A stretch of DNA of 64,000 nt from Agromyces lapidis. GTDB taxonomy: Bacteria; Actinomycetota; Actinomycetes; Actinomycetales; Microbacteriaceae. Each line of letters begins with the position of its first letter. The stretch's first letter is position 1. The stretch is taken from contig NZ_WBIQ01000007.1 in NCBI RefSeq assembly GCF_009749405.1, forward strand, positions 310,001-374,000, read 5' to 3'. The notes beneath the pieces were generated by a model. The model searched no databases, was not told the DNA's origin, and saw only the letters and a list, made by a program, of their open reading frames with translations. Shown here in pieces: positions 8,260-15,249 of this stretch. The position numbers and the translations under genes are program-made.

Positions 8260-8903
8260 CGACGACGACGACCCGACCGGCCGCACCCGCCGCCGAGGCA
8301 TCCCGGCTTCGCATGCCGGCCCGGGCACTCGTGATCGTGCTGTTCGCGACGTATCTCGCGCTGCTCGTGTGGATCGTGCTGTGGAAGGGCGGGACGCCCT
8401 GGATCGGCGAGGCGCAGGATCGGGTGATCAAGCTCGTGCCGTTCGCCGACACCTCGGAGTTCGGGGCCAGCGCGCCCCGCGAGGTGCTCGCGAACATCGC
8501 GTTCTTCGTGCCGTTCGGCGTCTACCTCGGCCTGCTCGCCCCGGGGTGGCGATGGTGGCGGGTCACGGCGATCTCGGCCGCCCTCAGCCTCGCGCTCGAA
8601 GCCCTGCAGTACGTGCTCGCCATCGGCAGCACGGACTCGACCGACGTGATCGCGAACGCCGCGGGCGGGCTGGCGGGCCTCGGGTTGCTCGCGCTCGCCC
8701 GCGGGCGCTTCGGCGCGCGCGCGTCCGCGGTCGTCGTCCGACTCTGCGCGCTCGGCACCGCGATCGCGCTGATCGCCTGCCTGATGATCATCGCCTCACG
8801 CCGGGACGGTGGCCCGCCGGGCGACCGCCCCGGCGGCGGGCCCGCGCCGACGCAGGCGACGAGTCAGGCGAGGCTCGTACCGAACGCGAGCCCGAGCAGG
8901 TAG
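8256..8903 (+). CDS. VanZ family membrane protein
   Basis: 215 residues with four to five hydrophobic helices. The VanZ signature is seen as IKLVPFADTSEFG, LANIAFFVPFGVYLGLL, ALQYVLAIGSTDSTDVIANAAGG. VanZ proteins lower susceptibility to glycopeptides and lipoglycopeptides in some hosts by an unsettled mechanism; actinobacterial relatives mostly have no tested function. The C-terminus is a Pro/Gly-rich cytoplasmic tail. It is translationally coupled to the VanY-like gene by ATGA and overlaps the convergent iron-exporter gene by 40 bases at the 3' end. Confidence 0.9.
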   Translation: MTTTTTRPAAPAAEASRLRMPARALVIVLFATYLALLVWIVLWKGGTPWIGEAQDRVIKLVPFADTSEFGASAPREVLANIAFFVPFGVYLGLLAPGWRWWRVTAISAALSLALEALQYVLAIGSTDSTDVIANAAGGLAGLGLLALARGRFGARASAVVVRLCALGTAIALIACLMIIASRRDGGPPGDRPGGGPAPTQATSQARLVPNASPSR

Positions 8904-9958
8904 GTGACGGCTGCGGCGCCGATTCCGATCGCGAGCTGGCGGAACGCGCGCTTGAGCGGCGACGCGCCCGAGAGCAGCCCGACGGTCGCGCCGGTGAGGA
9001 GGAGGGCGATGCACACGAGCACGGTCGCGGTGACGATCGCAGCGACCCCGGTCATGCCGAAGAGGTACGGCAGCACGGGGATGAGCGCGCCGGAGGCGAA
9101 GAACAGGAAGCTCGAGATCGCGGCCGACATGCCCGTGCCGACGGCCTCGTCGTCGTGCTCGGCGACGGCGAGGGCGTCGGTCGGGGCGTGCACCTGTTCG
9201 GCTGCCTGCACGCGGGCGACGACGAGGGCGGCGTGGTCGACCGCCTCCTGCTCCTCCATGCCGCGCGCCCGATAGACGAGGGCCAGCTCGTTCGCGTCGA
9301 CGTCGAGGTGCGGCAGCGCTTCGCGCGCAGTCGGGTCGGGGGCGGATGCCTCGAGCAGCTCCCGCTGCGAACGCACCGAGACGTATTCGCCCGCGCCCAT
9401 CGAGAGCGCGCCGGCGAGGAGACCCGCGATGCCGGTGAAGAGCACCACCCCCGGGGCGACGCCGGTCGCGCCGATGCCGAGCACGAGCGCGAGGTTCGAG
9501 ACGAGTCCGTCGTTCGCTCCGAACACGGCGGCGCGGAACGTGCCGGCGAGACTGCGGCGCCCGCGCGCGGCGAGACCGCGCACGACCTCGCCATGGATTC
9601 GCTCGTCGGCCGCCATCGCCGGGGTCGCGTGCGGGTCGCTCGCGTACGGCGACCTGGCCTCGGCGCGCTGGGCCAGCGCGAGCACGAAGATCGAGCCGAA
9701 GCGTCGGGCGAGTGACGCCAGCATGCGGGTGCGGAGGTCGGCGCGGGGCACTCCGCGGTCGTCGCCGCCCAGGAGGCGGAGCCAGTGGGCCTCGTGGCGG
9801 CCCTCGGCCGCAGCGAGGGCGAGCAGGATCTCGCGCTCCTCGCCGTCGCGACGGGCGGCGAGTTCGCGGTAGACGGCCGCTTCGGCACGTTCGGCCGCGA
9901 GGTAACGGCGCCAGCGGTCACGGTCGGCGGGGGTGCCCTGGGGCTGCTCGTCGGTCAT
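8864..9958 (-). CDS. Ferritin-like/VIT1 fusion, probable iron (or manganese) exporter
   Basis: 364 residues. Residues about 10-130 are a ferritin-like four-helix domain with metal-ligand pattern (RYLAAERAEAAVYRELA, then AAAEGRHEAHW, DERIHGEVV). Residues about 140-364 are a CCC1/VIT1 transporter domain (AVFGANDGLVSNLALVLGIG, AGALSMGAGEYVSVRSQRE, five helices). The two-domain form matches the Ery-Vit1/MbfA group, which exports Fe2+ and protects against iron and peroxide stress. It acts in the plasma membrane with the ferritin-like part in the cytosol. The start at 9958 has GGAGGAG eight bases upstream; in-frame sequence further upstream does not look coding. Confidence 0.92.
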   Translation of the reverse strand: MTDEQPQGTPADRDRWRRYLAAERAEAAVYRELAARRDGEEREILLALAAAEGRHEAHWLRLLGGDDRGVPRADLRTRMLASLARRFGSIFVLALAQRAEARSPYASDPHATPAMAADERIHGEVVRGLAARGRRSLAGTFRAAVFGANDGLVSNLALVLGIGATGVAPGVVLFTGIAGLLAGALSMGAGEYVSVRSQRELLEASAPDPTAREALPHLDVDANELALVYRARGMEEQEAVDHAALVVARVQAAEQVHAPTDALAVAEHDDEAVGTGMSAAISSFLFFASGALIPVLPYLFGMTGVAAIVTATVLVCIALLLTGATVGLLSGASPLKRAFRQLAIGIGAAAVTYLLGLAFGTSLA

Positions 9959-10143
9959 GTGCTCTCCTCCGTCGTCACGGGCGCACCGGTGGATGGGGAG
10001 GCCGCCGGGTACCCGCGCCAGTGCGCGGCCGCGGTCACGGCCGACGTTCACGCTATCGGCGTCGACGCAGCGAGGCCGCCGTTTCGCCCGGATTGACAGC
10101 ATTTCGGATCGCCGAACGGCGCGAGCCGGGGTCGGTCGACGCC

Positions 10144-10160
10144 GTGATCTCGGAGATCAC
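10144..10160. promoter_or_regulatory. Perfect 17-nt palindrome upstream of the iron exporter
   Basis: GTGATCTC-G-GAGATCAC lies in the 261-bp gap between the Lrp stop and the exporter start, about 185 bp upstream of the latter. It has no T-tract. It could be an operator for the exporter or a hairpin ending the Lrp transcript. A TTGACA hexamer at 10093-10098 on the top strand has no gene to serve. The rest of the gap shows nothing recognisable. Confidence 0.35.
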
Positions 10161-10219
10161 CACCCGATCGGCGCCACCGGCTCGGGAGGATCCGAGATCC
10201 TGGTGATCGCCGGCTCGCC

Positions 10220-10696
10220 TCAGCCGACCAGCTTGTTCCAGCCGTCGCCGTCGACGTGCTCGAAGATGAGGTTCGTCTCGGTGTGGGCGACCGCGGGGTG
10301 ACCCGTGAGGTGCGAGAGCACGAACTCGCGCAGCTCTTCGGCGTCTCGCGCGGCGACGTGCAGCAGGTAGTCTTCGGCGCCCGCCATGTGGAACACGCCG
10401 AGCACGCCCGGCAGGTGCGGAACCTGCGCACGGAACGCGTCGATCTCGCTGCGGTCGTGCTTCACGAGCCGCACGGCGATGAGCGCCTGCAGTGAGACCC
10501 CGAGCGAAGCGAGGTCGACCTCGACGCGGTAGCCGCGCACGGTGCCGAGCGCCTGCAGCCGGCGCAGCCGCAGCGACACGGTCGACTCCGCGACGCCGAC
10601 CTCGGCGGCCAGCGCGGCGCCCGAGGCCCTGGCGTTCGTCGAGAGCGCCTGGAGCAGTGCGCGGTCGACGCGGTCGAGTTCTGGTTTCTGCGCCAT
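10220..10696 (-). CDS. Lrp/AsnC family transcriptional regulator
   Basis: 158 residues: an N-terminal winged HTH (LDRVDRALLQALSTNARAS, VAESTVSLRLRRLQALG) and a C-terminal RAM/ACT-like effector domain (LIAVRLVKHDRSE, VPHLPGVLGVFHMAGAEDYLL). Such proteins bind amino acids and form octamers that wrap DNA. It is divergent from the PLP enzyme at 10808, and the shared region holds two matching inverted repeats, so it probably controls that gene and itself. GGAG lies ten bases before the ATG at 10696. Confidence 0.93.
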   Translation of the reverse strand: MAQKPELDRVDRALLQALSTNARASGAALAAEVGVAESTVSLRLRRLQALGTVRGYRVEVDLASLGVSLQALIAVRLVKHDRSEIDAFRAQVPHLPGVLGVFHMAGAEDYLLHVAARDAEELREFVLSHLTGHPAVAHTETNLIFEHVDGDGWNKLVG

Positions 10697-10722
10697 GCGT
10701 GGACTCCAAGCGGATCGATTCT

Positions 10723-10800
10723 GCAGATTCTGCGAGGCATCCAGAGTATCGCAATGATCGTGCGGACCGATTTGAGAGATTCAGCAGAATCTGCTTCAGT
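10723..10800. promoter_or_regulatory. Divergent Lrp/PLP-enzyme promoter with paired inverted repeats
   Basis: GCAGATTCTGC (10723-10733) and GCAGAATCTGC (10784-10794) are mutually reverse-complementary 11-mers 61 bp apart, start to start. On the top strand, TTGAGA (10772-10777), a 17-bp spacer and TTCAGT (10795-10800) make a promoter whose spacer contains the right-hand site. The downstream ATG at 10808 is seven bases after the -10, so the mRNA is probably leaderless. The left site lies just upstream of the lrp start codon. The spacing of nearly six helical turns suits looping or wrapping by an Lrp oligomer. Confidence 0.65.
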
Positions 10801-10807
10801 GCGAGCC

Positions 10808-12061
10808 ATGCAGACATCGTCGTCGCACCTCGAGACCCGCGCCGTCCACGGCGGAATGAACGGCGTCCGAGAGAGCGGATCCCACGTTCCCGTCATCGAC
10901 TTCTCGACCACGAACCCGCTCGGCTCGGTCGAGACCGGGGGGCTCAGCTACGAGGAGCTCGCCACCGGCCACGATCTCGGCGAGGGGCGCTCGGCGGTGT
11001 ACCAGCGACTCTGGCAGCCCGGCGTCGCGCGCTTCGAGGAGTCGCTCGCCGGCCTCGAGGGCACCGACGGCGCCGTCGCATTCGGCAGCGGCATGGCCGC
11101 GCTCGCCGCGGTGCTCATCGCCACGGCCTCGGCGGGCAGGCCCCACGTCATCGCGGTGCGCCCGCTCTACGGCGGCACCGACCACGTGCTCGAGAGCGGC
11201 CTGCTCGGCACCGAGGTGACCTGGGCGACGGTCGACGAGGTCGCCGGCGCGATCCGCCCCGACACCGGGCTCGTCGTCGTCGAGACGCCCGCGAACCCGA
11301 CGCTCGAGCTCGTCGACCTGCGCCGCCTCGCCGACGCCGCGGGCGAGGTGCCGCTGCTCGTCGACAACACCTTCGCCACTCCGGTGCTGCAGCGACCGGC
11401 CGAGCACGGCGCGACCCTCGTGCTGCACAGTGCGACCAAGTACCTGGGCGGTCACGGCGACGTCATGGGCGGCGTGGTCGCCGCCGACCGCGACTGGGTC
11501 GAGCGTCTCCGCCGGGTACGGGCGCTCACCGGCGGACTCCTCCACCCGATGGCCGCCTACCTCCTGCACCGCGGGCTCCGCACGCTGCCGCTGCGGGTGC
11601 GCGCCCAACAGGCGACCGCCCGCGAGCTCGCCGAGCGTCTCGCGGGCCATCCTGCGGTCGCCCGCGTGCACTACCCGGGCCTGCCCGGGCAGGACCCGCT
11701 GGGCCTCCTCGGCACGCAGCTCGAGGGTCCGGGCTCGATCATCGCGCTCGAACTCGCGGGCGGCTTCGACGCCGCCGTGCGCTTCACCGAGTCGTGCGAG
11801 CTCGTCACCCACGCGGTCTCGCTCGGCGGGGTCGACTCGCTCGTGCAGCATCCGGCGTCGCTCACGCACCGACCCGTCGCCGGCGAGGCGAAGCCCGGCG
11901 AGGCCGTCGTGCGGCTCTCGATCGGGCTCGAGCACGTCGACGACCTCGCGGCCGACCTCTTCGCCGCACTCGACGCGGCGGGCGCGCCGGAAGTCGGCGG
12001 CCCCGTCGCCGATCAGTCGGCCGGCGACGCAGACGAAGGCGCCTCGACGCGCGCCGCCTGA
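10808..12061 (+). CDS. Cys/Met metabolism PLP-dependent enzyme (cystathionine gamma-synthase/lyase or methionine gamma-lyase type)
   Basis: 417-residue fold-type I PLP enzyme. The PLP lysine is Lys211 in [16 protein letters not shown]. Other family segments are ETRAVHGG near the start, [21 protein letters not shown], the phosphate-binding FGSGMAAL, the ring-stacking [13 protein letters not shown], and [18 protein letters not shown] near the C-terminus, where the last motif closes the active site. Sequence alone does not settle whether it makes cystathionine or cleaves methionine/cystathionine. Divergence from an Lrp regulator suggests an inducible amino-acid catabolic role. The start at 10808 sits seven bases after a -10 box. 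The last 49 bases overlap the convergent MFS gene. Confidence 0.92.
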   Translation: MQTSSSHLETRAVHGGMNGVRESGSHVPVIDFSTTNPLGSVETGGLSYEELATGHDLGEGRSAVYQRLWQPGVARFEESLAGLEGTDGAVAFGSGMAALAAVLIATASAGRPHVIAVRPLYGGTDHVLESGLLGTEVTWATVDEVAGAIRPDTGLVVVETPANPTLELVDLRRLADAAGEVPLLVDNTFATPVLQRPAEHGATLVLHSATKYLGGHGDVMGGVVAADRDWVERLRRVRALTGGLLHPMAAYLLHRGLRTLPLRVRAQQATARELAERLAGHPAVARVHYPGLPGQDPLGLLGTQLEGPGSIIALELAGGFDAAVRFTESCELVTHAVSLGGVDSLVQHPASLTHRPVAGEAKPGEAVVRLSIGLEHVDDLAADLFAALDAAGAPEVGGPVADQSAGDADEGASTRAA

Positions 12062-13398
12062 GGCGGATTGCGGATCCCGAGCCAGGAGACGACTCCCCCG
12101 ACGACGAGCAGCGCCGCGGTCGCGATCGCCGCCCGGTGGTAGCCGTCGACGTCGAGCGTCGATCCGACGATGACGCCGATCGAGGCGATCGCCACGAGGC
12201 CCGCGATGCGGGCGACGGCGTTGTTGACGGCCGATCCGATGCCCGCCCTGGCGGGATCGACGGCGCCGAGGATCGCGGCGGTGAGCGGGGCGACGGTGAT
12301 CGCCATGCCGAGTCCAGAGACGACGATTCCGGGGAGGAGTTCGGTCCAGAAGACGACCTCCTCGGTCACCGCGAGCGTGAGCAGGTAGCCGAGGGCGACG
12401 ATGATCGGCCCCGCGGTCATGAAGATCCTCGGGCCGAACCTCGTCGAGAGGCCGCCGAACCACGAGCCGAGGAGCACGAGCATGATCGTCGGCGGCAGCG
12501 TGGCGAGGCCCGCGGCGGTGGCGGAGAACCCGCCGAACTCCTGCAGGAAGATCGTGATCGCGAACGGGCCGAGCGAGAACGCCGCGTAGATGAAGAGCGT
12601 GGCGAGGTTGCCCGCGGCGAAGTTGCGCGCCGCGAACAGGCTGAGCGGCAGCATCGGCTGCGGGGTGCGCCGCTCCCACCAGACGAAGAGTCCGAGCGCG
12701 ATCACGCCGACGACGAGCGGCACGAGCACGATCGGCGAACCCCAGCCGAGCCGTTCTCCCTCGATCAGCGCGAACACCGTGCCGCCGAGGCCGGCGACGC
12801 ACAGCGCGGCGCCGGTCCAGTCGATCGGGGCGCGCTCGGTGACCGGCTCGTCGCGCGCGATGCCCCGCAGCATCACGAGCGCGACGGCGATCGGGATGAT
12901 GTTGATCCAGAACACGAGGCGCCACGACACGAGATCGACGAGCAGCCCGCCGAAGAGCGGCCCGATGAGGAACGCGACGGTCGTCCACGCCGTCCAGCGA
13001 CCGATCGCCCTGCCCTGTTCGGCGATCGGGAACGTCGCGACGATGAGTGCGAGCGAGCTCGGCACGAGCAGTGCGCCGGCGGCACCCTGGAACGCGCGGG
13101 CGATGACGAAGAACACGCCGTCGGGCGCCATCGCGCAGGCGACCGAGGTCACGCCGAAGCCGTAGAGGCCGATGCGGATCATGCGCGCGCGCCCGAACGA
13201 GTCCGAGAGCGAGCCGGCGAGCAGGATGAACGCGCCGAGCGTCAGGAGGTACGCGTCGACCGCCCACTGCTGCAGCGCGAGACCGCCGCCGAGCTCTTCG
13301 GCCAGCGAGGGCAGCGCCACATTGATGACGGCGCCGTCGAGGAAGGCGATGAACGAGACGATGATCGCGACGACGAGCACCCGGGTGCGGCGAGCCAT
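12013..13398 (-). CDS. MFS transporter, DHA2/EmrB-QacA type
   Basis: 461-residue drug:H+ antiporter-type permease with about 12-14 helices. TM1 carries SFIAFLDGAVINVALPSLAEE (motif D1-like), the loop 2-3 motif A reads GSLSDSFGRARM, and TM5 motif C is near FLIGPLFGGLLVD. The C-terminus is a short cytoplasmic tail. The start is set at 13398, not the ATG at 13407, because TACCAT (top strand 13406-13411) lies exactly seven bases before 13398 and overlaps the upstream ATG, implying a leaderless mRNA. The substrate is unknown, and no regulator adjoins it. Confidence 0.92.
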   Translation of the reverse strand: MARRTRVLVVAIIVSFIAFLDGAVINVALPSLAEELGGGLALQQWAVDAYLLTLGAFILLAGSLSDSFGRARMIRIGLYGFGVTSVACAMAPDGVFFVIARAFQGAAGALLVPSSLALIVATFPIAEQGRAIGRWTAWTTVAFLIGPLFGGLLVDLVSWRLVFWINIIPIAVALVMLRGIARDEPVTERAPIDWTGAALCVAGLGGTVFALIEGERLGWGSPIVLVPLVVGVIALGLFVWWERRTPQPMLPLSLFAARNFAAGNLATLFIYAAFSLGPFAITIFLQEFGGFSATAAGLATLPPTIMLVLLGSWFGGLSTRFGPRIFMTAGPIIVALGYLLTLAVTEEVVFWTELLPGIVVSGLGMAITVAPLTAAILGAVDPARAGIGSAVNNAVARIAGLVAIASIGVIVGSTLDVDGYHRAAIATAALLVVGGVVSWLGIRNPPQAARVEAPSSASPAD

Positions 13399-13529
13399 GG
13401 GCGACATGGTATCGCCCGGCCGCGGATGCCCCGTGCCTCCTGCGCGCGGGACGGCGAGGCGATCCTGACGACCGCCGAGGGCGCCGGTGGCACGGAAGAT
13501 GCCGCCGACGTCCTCGGCCGTAGAGCCCC

Positions 13530-14702
13530 CTACGCGGCGAGCCAGACGTCGGGTCCGAAGACCTCGTAGTGGATGTCGGTCGGGGCCACCCCGGCGGCGA
13601 TGGCCTGCGACCGGATCGAGCGCATGAACGGCAGCGGCCCGCAGAGGTAGAGCTTCGCTCCCGCCGGCATCTCCACGCCGTCGAGGCTCATGAAGCCGGC
13701 CTCCGCGTCGGCCGCGGTCGTGGGCTCCTCGAGCCAGAGGCGGAGTTCGGCGTTCGGCAGCGCCGCGACAGCCTCGCGCATCTGCGCTTCGAGCGCCCAG
13801 TTCTCGGCACGCTGCTCGGCGTGCAGCACGAGGACGGGGCGCCGGGACGCCGACCCCGCGAGCGACTGCAGGATGGAGGCGCTCGGCGTGCAGCCGATGC
13901 CGGCCGTCGCGAGCACGATGGGCGCGTCGGTGTCGTCGAGCTCGATGTCGCCGTAGGGGTTCGAGAGCTCGACGACGTCGCCGACGTTCACGTGTCCGTG
14001 CAGGAACGGCGAGACCTCCCCACCCTCGTCGAGCTTCGTCGTGAACACCCGCTCGGTGAGCGAGTCGACCCGGTCGGAGAGCGAGTACTGCCGCGCCTGG
14101 TGCAGCCCGTCCGCGAGCTGCACGCGCACCGAGACGTACTGGCCCGGTGTCGCCCGGGTGACGGGCGTCTCATCGGCCGGCGCGAGGCGGAAGGTGATCG
14201 ACCCGGCGCCCGCGGCCTCCTTCGCGGTCACGCGCCACTCGGCCCACATGACGTCGTTCGCCTGGCGCGCGTACAGGCCGCGTTCGATCGCGATGAGGGC
14301 GTCGGCCATCAGCCAGTACACCTCGGTCCAGGCCGCGGCGACCTCGGGCGTGCAGGCGTCGCCCAGATCGTCGGCGATGGCGGCGAAGAGGTGATCGTAG
14401 ACGATCGGGTAGCCCGACTCGGGGATGCCGAGGGCGGCGTGCTTGTGCGCGATGCGCGAGAGCACCGCCTCGGGCAGGGTGTCGGGGTGCGCGAGGAGGT
14501 GGGAGGCGAAGGCGGCGATGCTCCCCGCGAGCGCCCGCTGCTGGGTGCCGTTCTGCTGGTTCGCCCGGCTGAACATGCCGTCGAGCAGCTCGGGGTGCGC
14601 GGTGAACAGGCGGGCGTAGAACTTCGGCGTGATCTCGCCGATGCGCTCGCCGATGACGGGCAGCGTGGCTTCGATGACGGGACGGGACTGCTCGGAAAGC
14701 AT
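13530..14702 (-). CDS. hmp: Flavohemoprotein, nitric oxide dioxygenase
   Basis: 390 residues. The globin domain (1-140) has Tyr29 (distal, FYARLF), a Gln at about 54 in NQQNGTQQRAL and the proximal His88 in IAHKHAALGI. The FAD domain follows (RQYSLSDR), then NAD(P)H binding (ATAGIGCTPSASIL) and the C-terminal YEVFGPD. It turns NO plus O2 into nitrate using NAD(P)H and is the main cytosolic aerobic NO defence. GAGGAG lies six bases before the ATG. It is directly downstream of nsrR, and two palindromes in the 84-bp gap mark its regulated promoter. Confidence 0.97.
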   Translation of the reverse strand: MLSEQSRPVIEATLPVIGERIGEITPKFYARLFTAHPELLDGMFSRANQQNGTQQRALAGSIAAFASHLLAHPDTLPEAVLSRIAHKHAALGIPESGYPIVYDHLFAAIADDLGDACTPEVAAAWTEVYWLMADALIAIERGLYARQANDVMWAEWRVTAKEAAGAGSITFRLAPADETPVTRATPGQYVSVRVQLADGLHQARQYSLSDRVDSLTERVFTTKLDEGGEVSPFLHGHVNVGDVVELSNPYGDIELDDTDAPIVLATAGIGCTPSASILQSLAGSASRRPVLVLHAEQRAENWALEAQMREAVAALPNAELRLWLEEPTTAADAEAGFMSLDGVEMPAGAKLYLCGPLPFMRSIRSQAIAAGVAPTDIHYEVFGPDVWLAA

Positions 14703-14722
14703 GGTTCTCCTCGGAACTTCGT

Positions 14723-14745
14723 ATCTGGCATTTGCTATGCCAGAT
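14723..14745. promoter_or_regulatory. Probable NsrR operator (perfect 9-5-9 palindrome)
   Basis: ATCTGGCAT (14723-14731), five bases, ATGCCAGAT (14737-14745). The 23-bp length equals that of known NsrR sites (two 9-11 bp arms). It lies 21 bp before the hmp start, where bound NsrR would block transcription. NO damage to the Fe-S cluster would release it. Confidence 0.7.
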
Positions 14746-14756
14746 TCCGAGATCAG

Positions 14757-14773
14757 TTCTACACCCTGTAGAA
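14757..14773. promoter_or_regulatory. Second palindrome upstream of hmp (7-3-7)
   Basis: TTCTACA-CCC-TGTAGAA, perfect, 12 bp upstream of the probable NsrR site. It differs from that site in sequence, so it may belong to another regulator, or be a hairpin between nsrR and hmp. No T-tract follows. Confidence 0.45.
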
Positions 14774-14786
14774 AAGCGGGTGCAAA

Positions 14787-15242
14787 TCAGACGGCGCCGG
14801 ATGCCTCGCGCACGCCGGGGATCGGCAGCGCGACGAGCGACGGGCTCGCCGTGAGCGCCTCCACCGTCAGCCCGTCGAGCGTCGCGTAGAACGCCTCGCG
14901 CGCCCGATGGAGCGCCGATCGCAATCGGCACCCCGCGATGAGCGGGCAGCTGGTGCCGTCGCTCGTGATGCAGTCGACGGGATCCTGATGACCGTCGAGC
15001 GACCGCAGCAGCGCGCCCACGCTCAGCGCGAGCCCCGCCTCGGTGATGCGGGCGCCGCCCATGCGGCCACGCGCGACGTCGAGGGCACCGCGCCGTCGCA
15101 GTTCGAGCACCGCCTTCGAGACGTGGTGGTACGGCACCCCGATGCGGTCGGAGATCTCGCGGCTCGTGAGCTGCTCGCCCGGCTGCGCCCCCAGCAGCAT
15201 CAGCGTGCGCAGGCACACGTCGGCGAACCCGTTGATCTTCAC
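14787..15242 (-). CDS. nsrR: Rrf2-family NO-sensing repressor NsrR
   Basis: 151 residues. A winged HTH (LTSREISDRIGVPYHHVSKAVLEL) precedes a cluster-binding loop with Cys91, Cys99 and Cys105 (DCITSDGTSCPLIAGC). Asp8 is present at the N-terminus (NGFADVCLRT), matching the Asp8 ligand known in Streptomyces coelicolor NsrR, so a [4Fe-4S] cluster with three Cys and one Asp is likely. NO nitrosylates the cluster and lifts repression, here of hmp immediately downstream. The GTG start is seven bases after the helicase stop on the same strand, so nsrR may share that transcript. Confidence 0.93.
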   Translation of the reverse strand: MKINGFADVCLRTLMLLGAQPGEQLTSREISDRIGVPYHHVSKAVLELRRRGALDVARGRMGGARITEAGLALSVGALLRSLDGHQDPVDCITSDGTSCPLIAGCRLRSALHRAREAFYATLDGLTVEALTASPSLVALPIPGVREASGAV

Positions 15243-15249
15243 GCGACCA

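Noticed and set aside
5664-8903. A full vancomycin-resistance cluster
   Set aside because: No vanH, vanA/B ligase or vanX homologue is present in the window; only the regulator, VanY-like and VanZ-like parts are.
10492-13569. 1025-codon top-strand frame across lrp, the PLP enzyme and MFS genes
   Set aside because: It runs through three real genes in other frames with an Arg/Asp-rich low-complexity product; an artefact.
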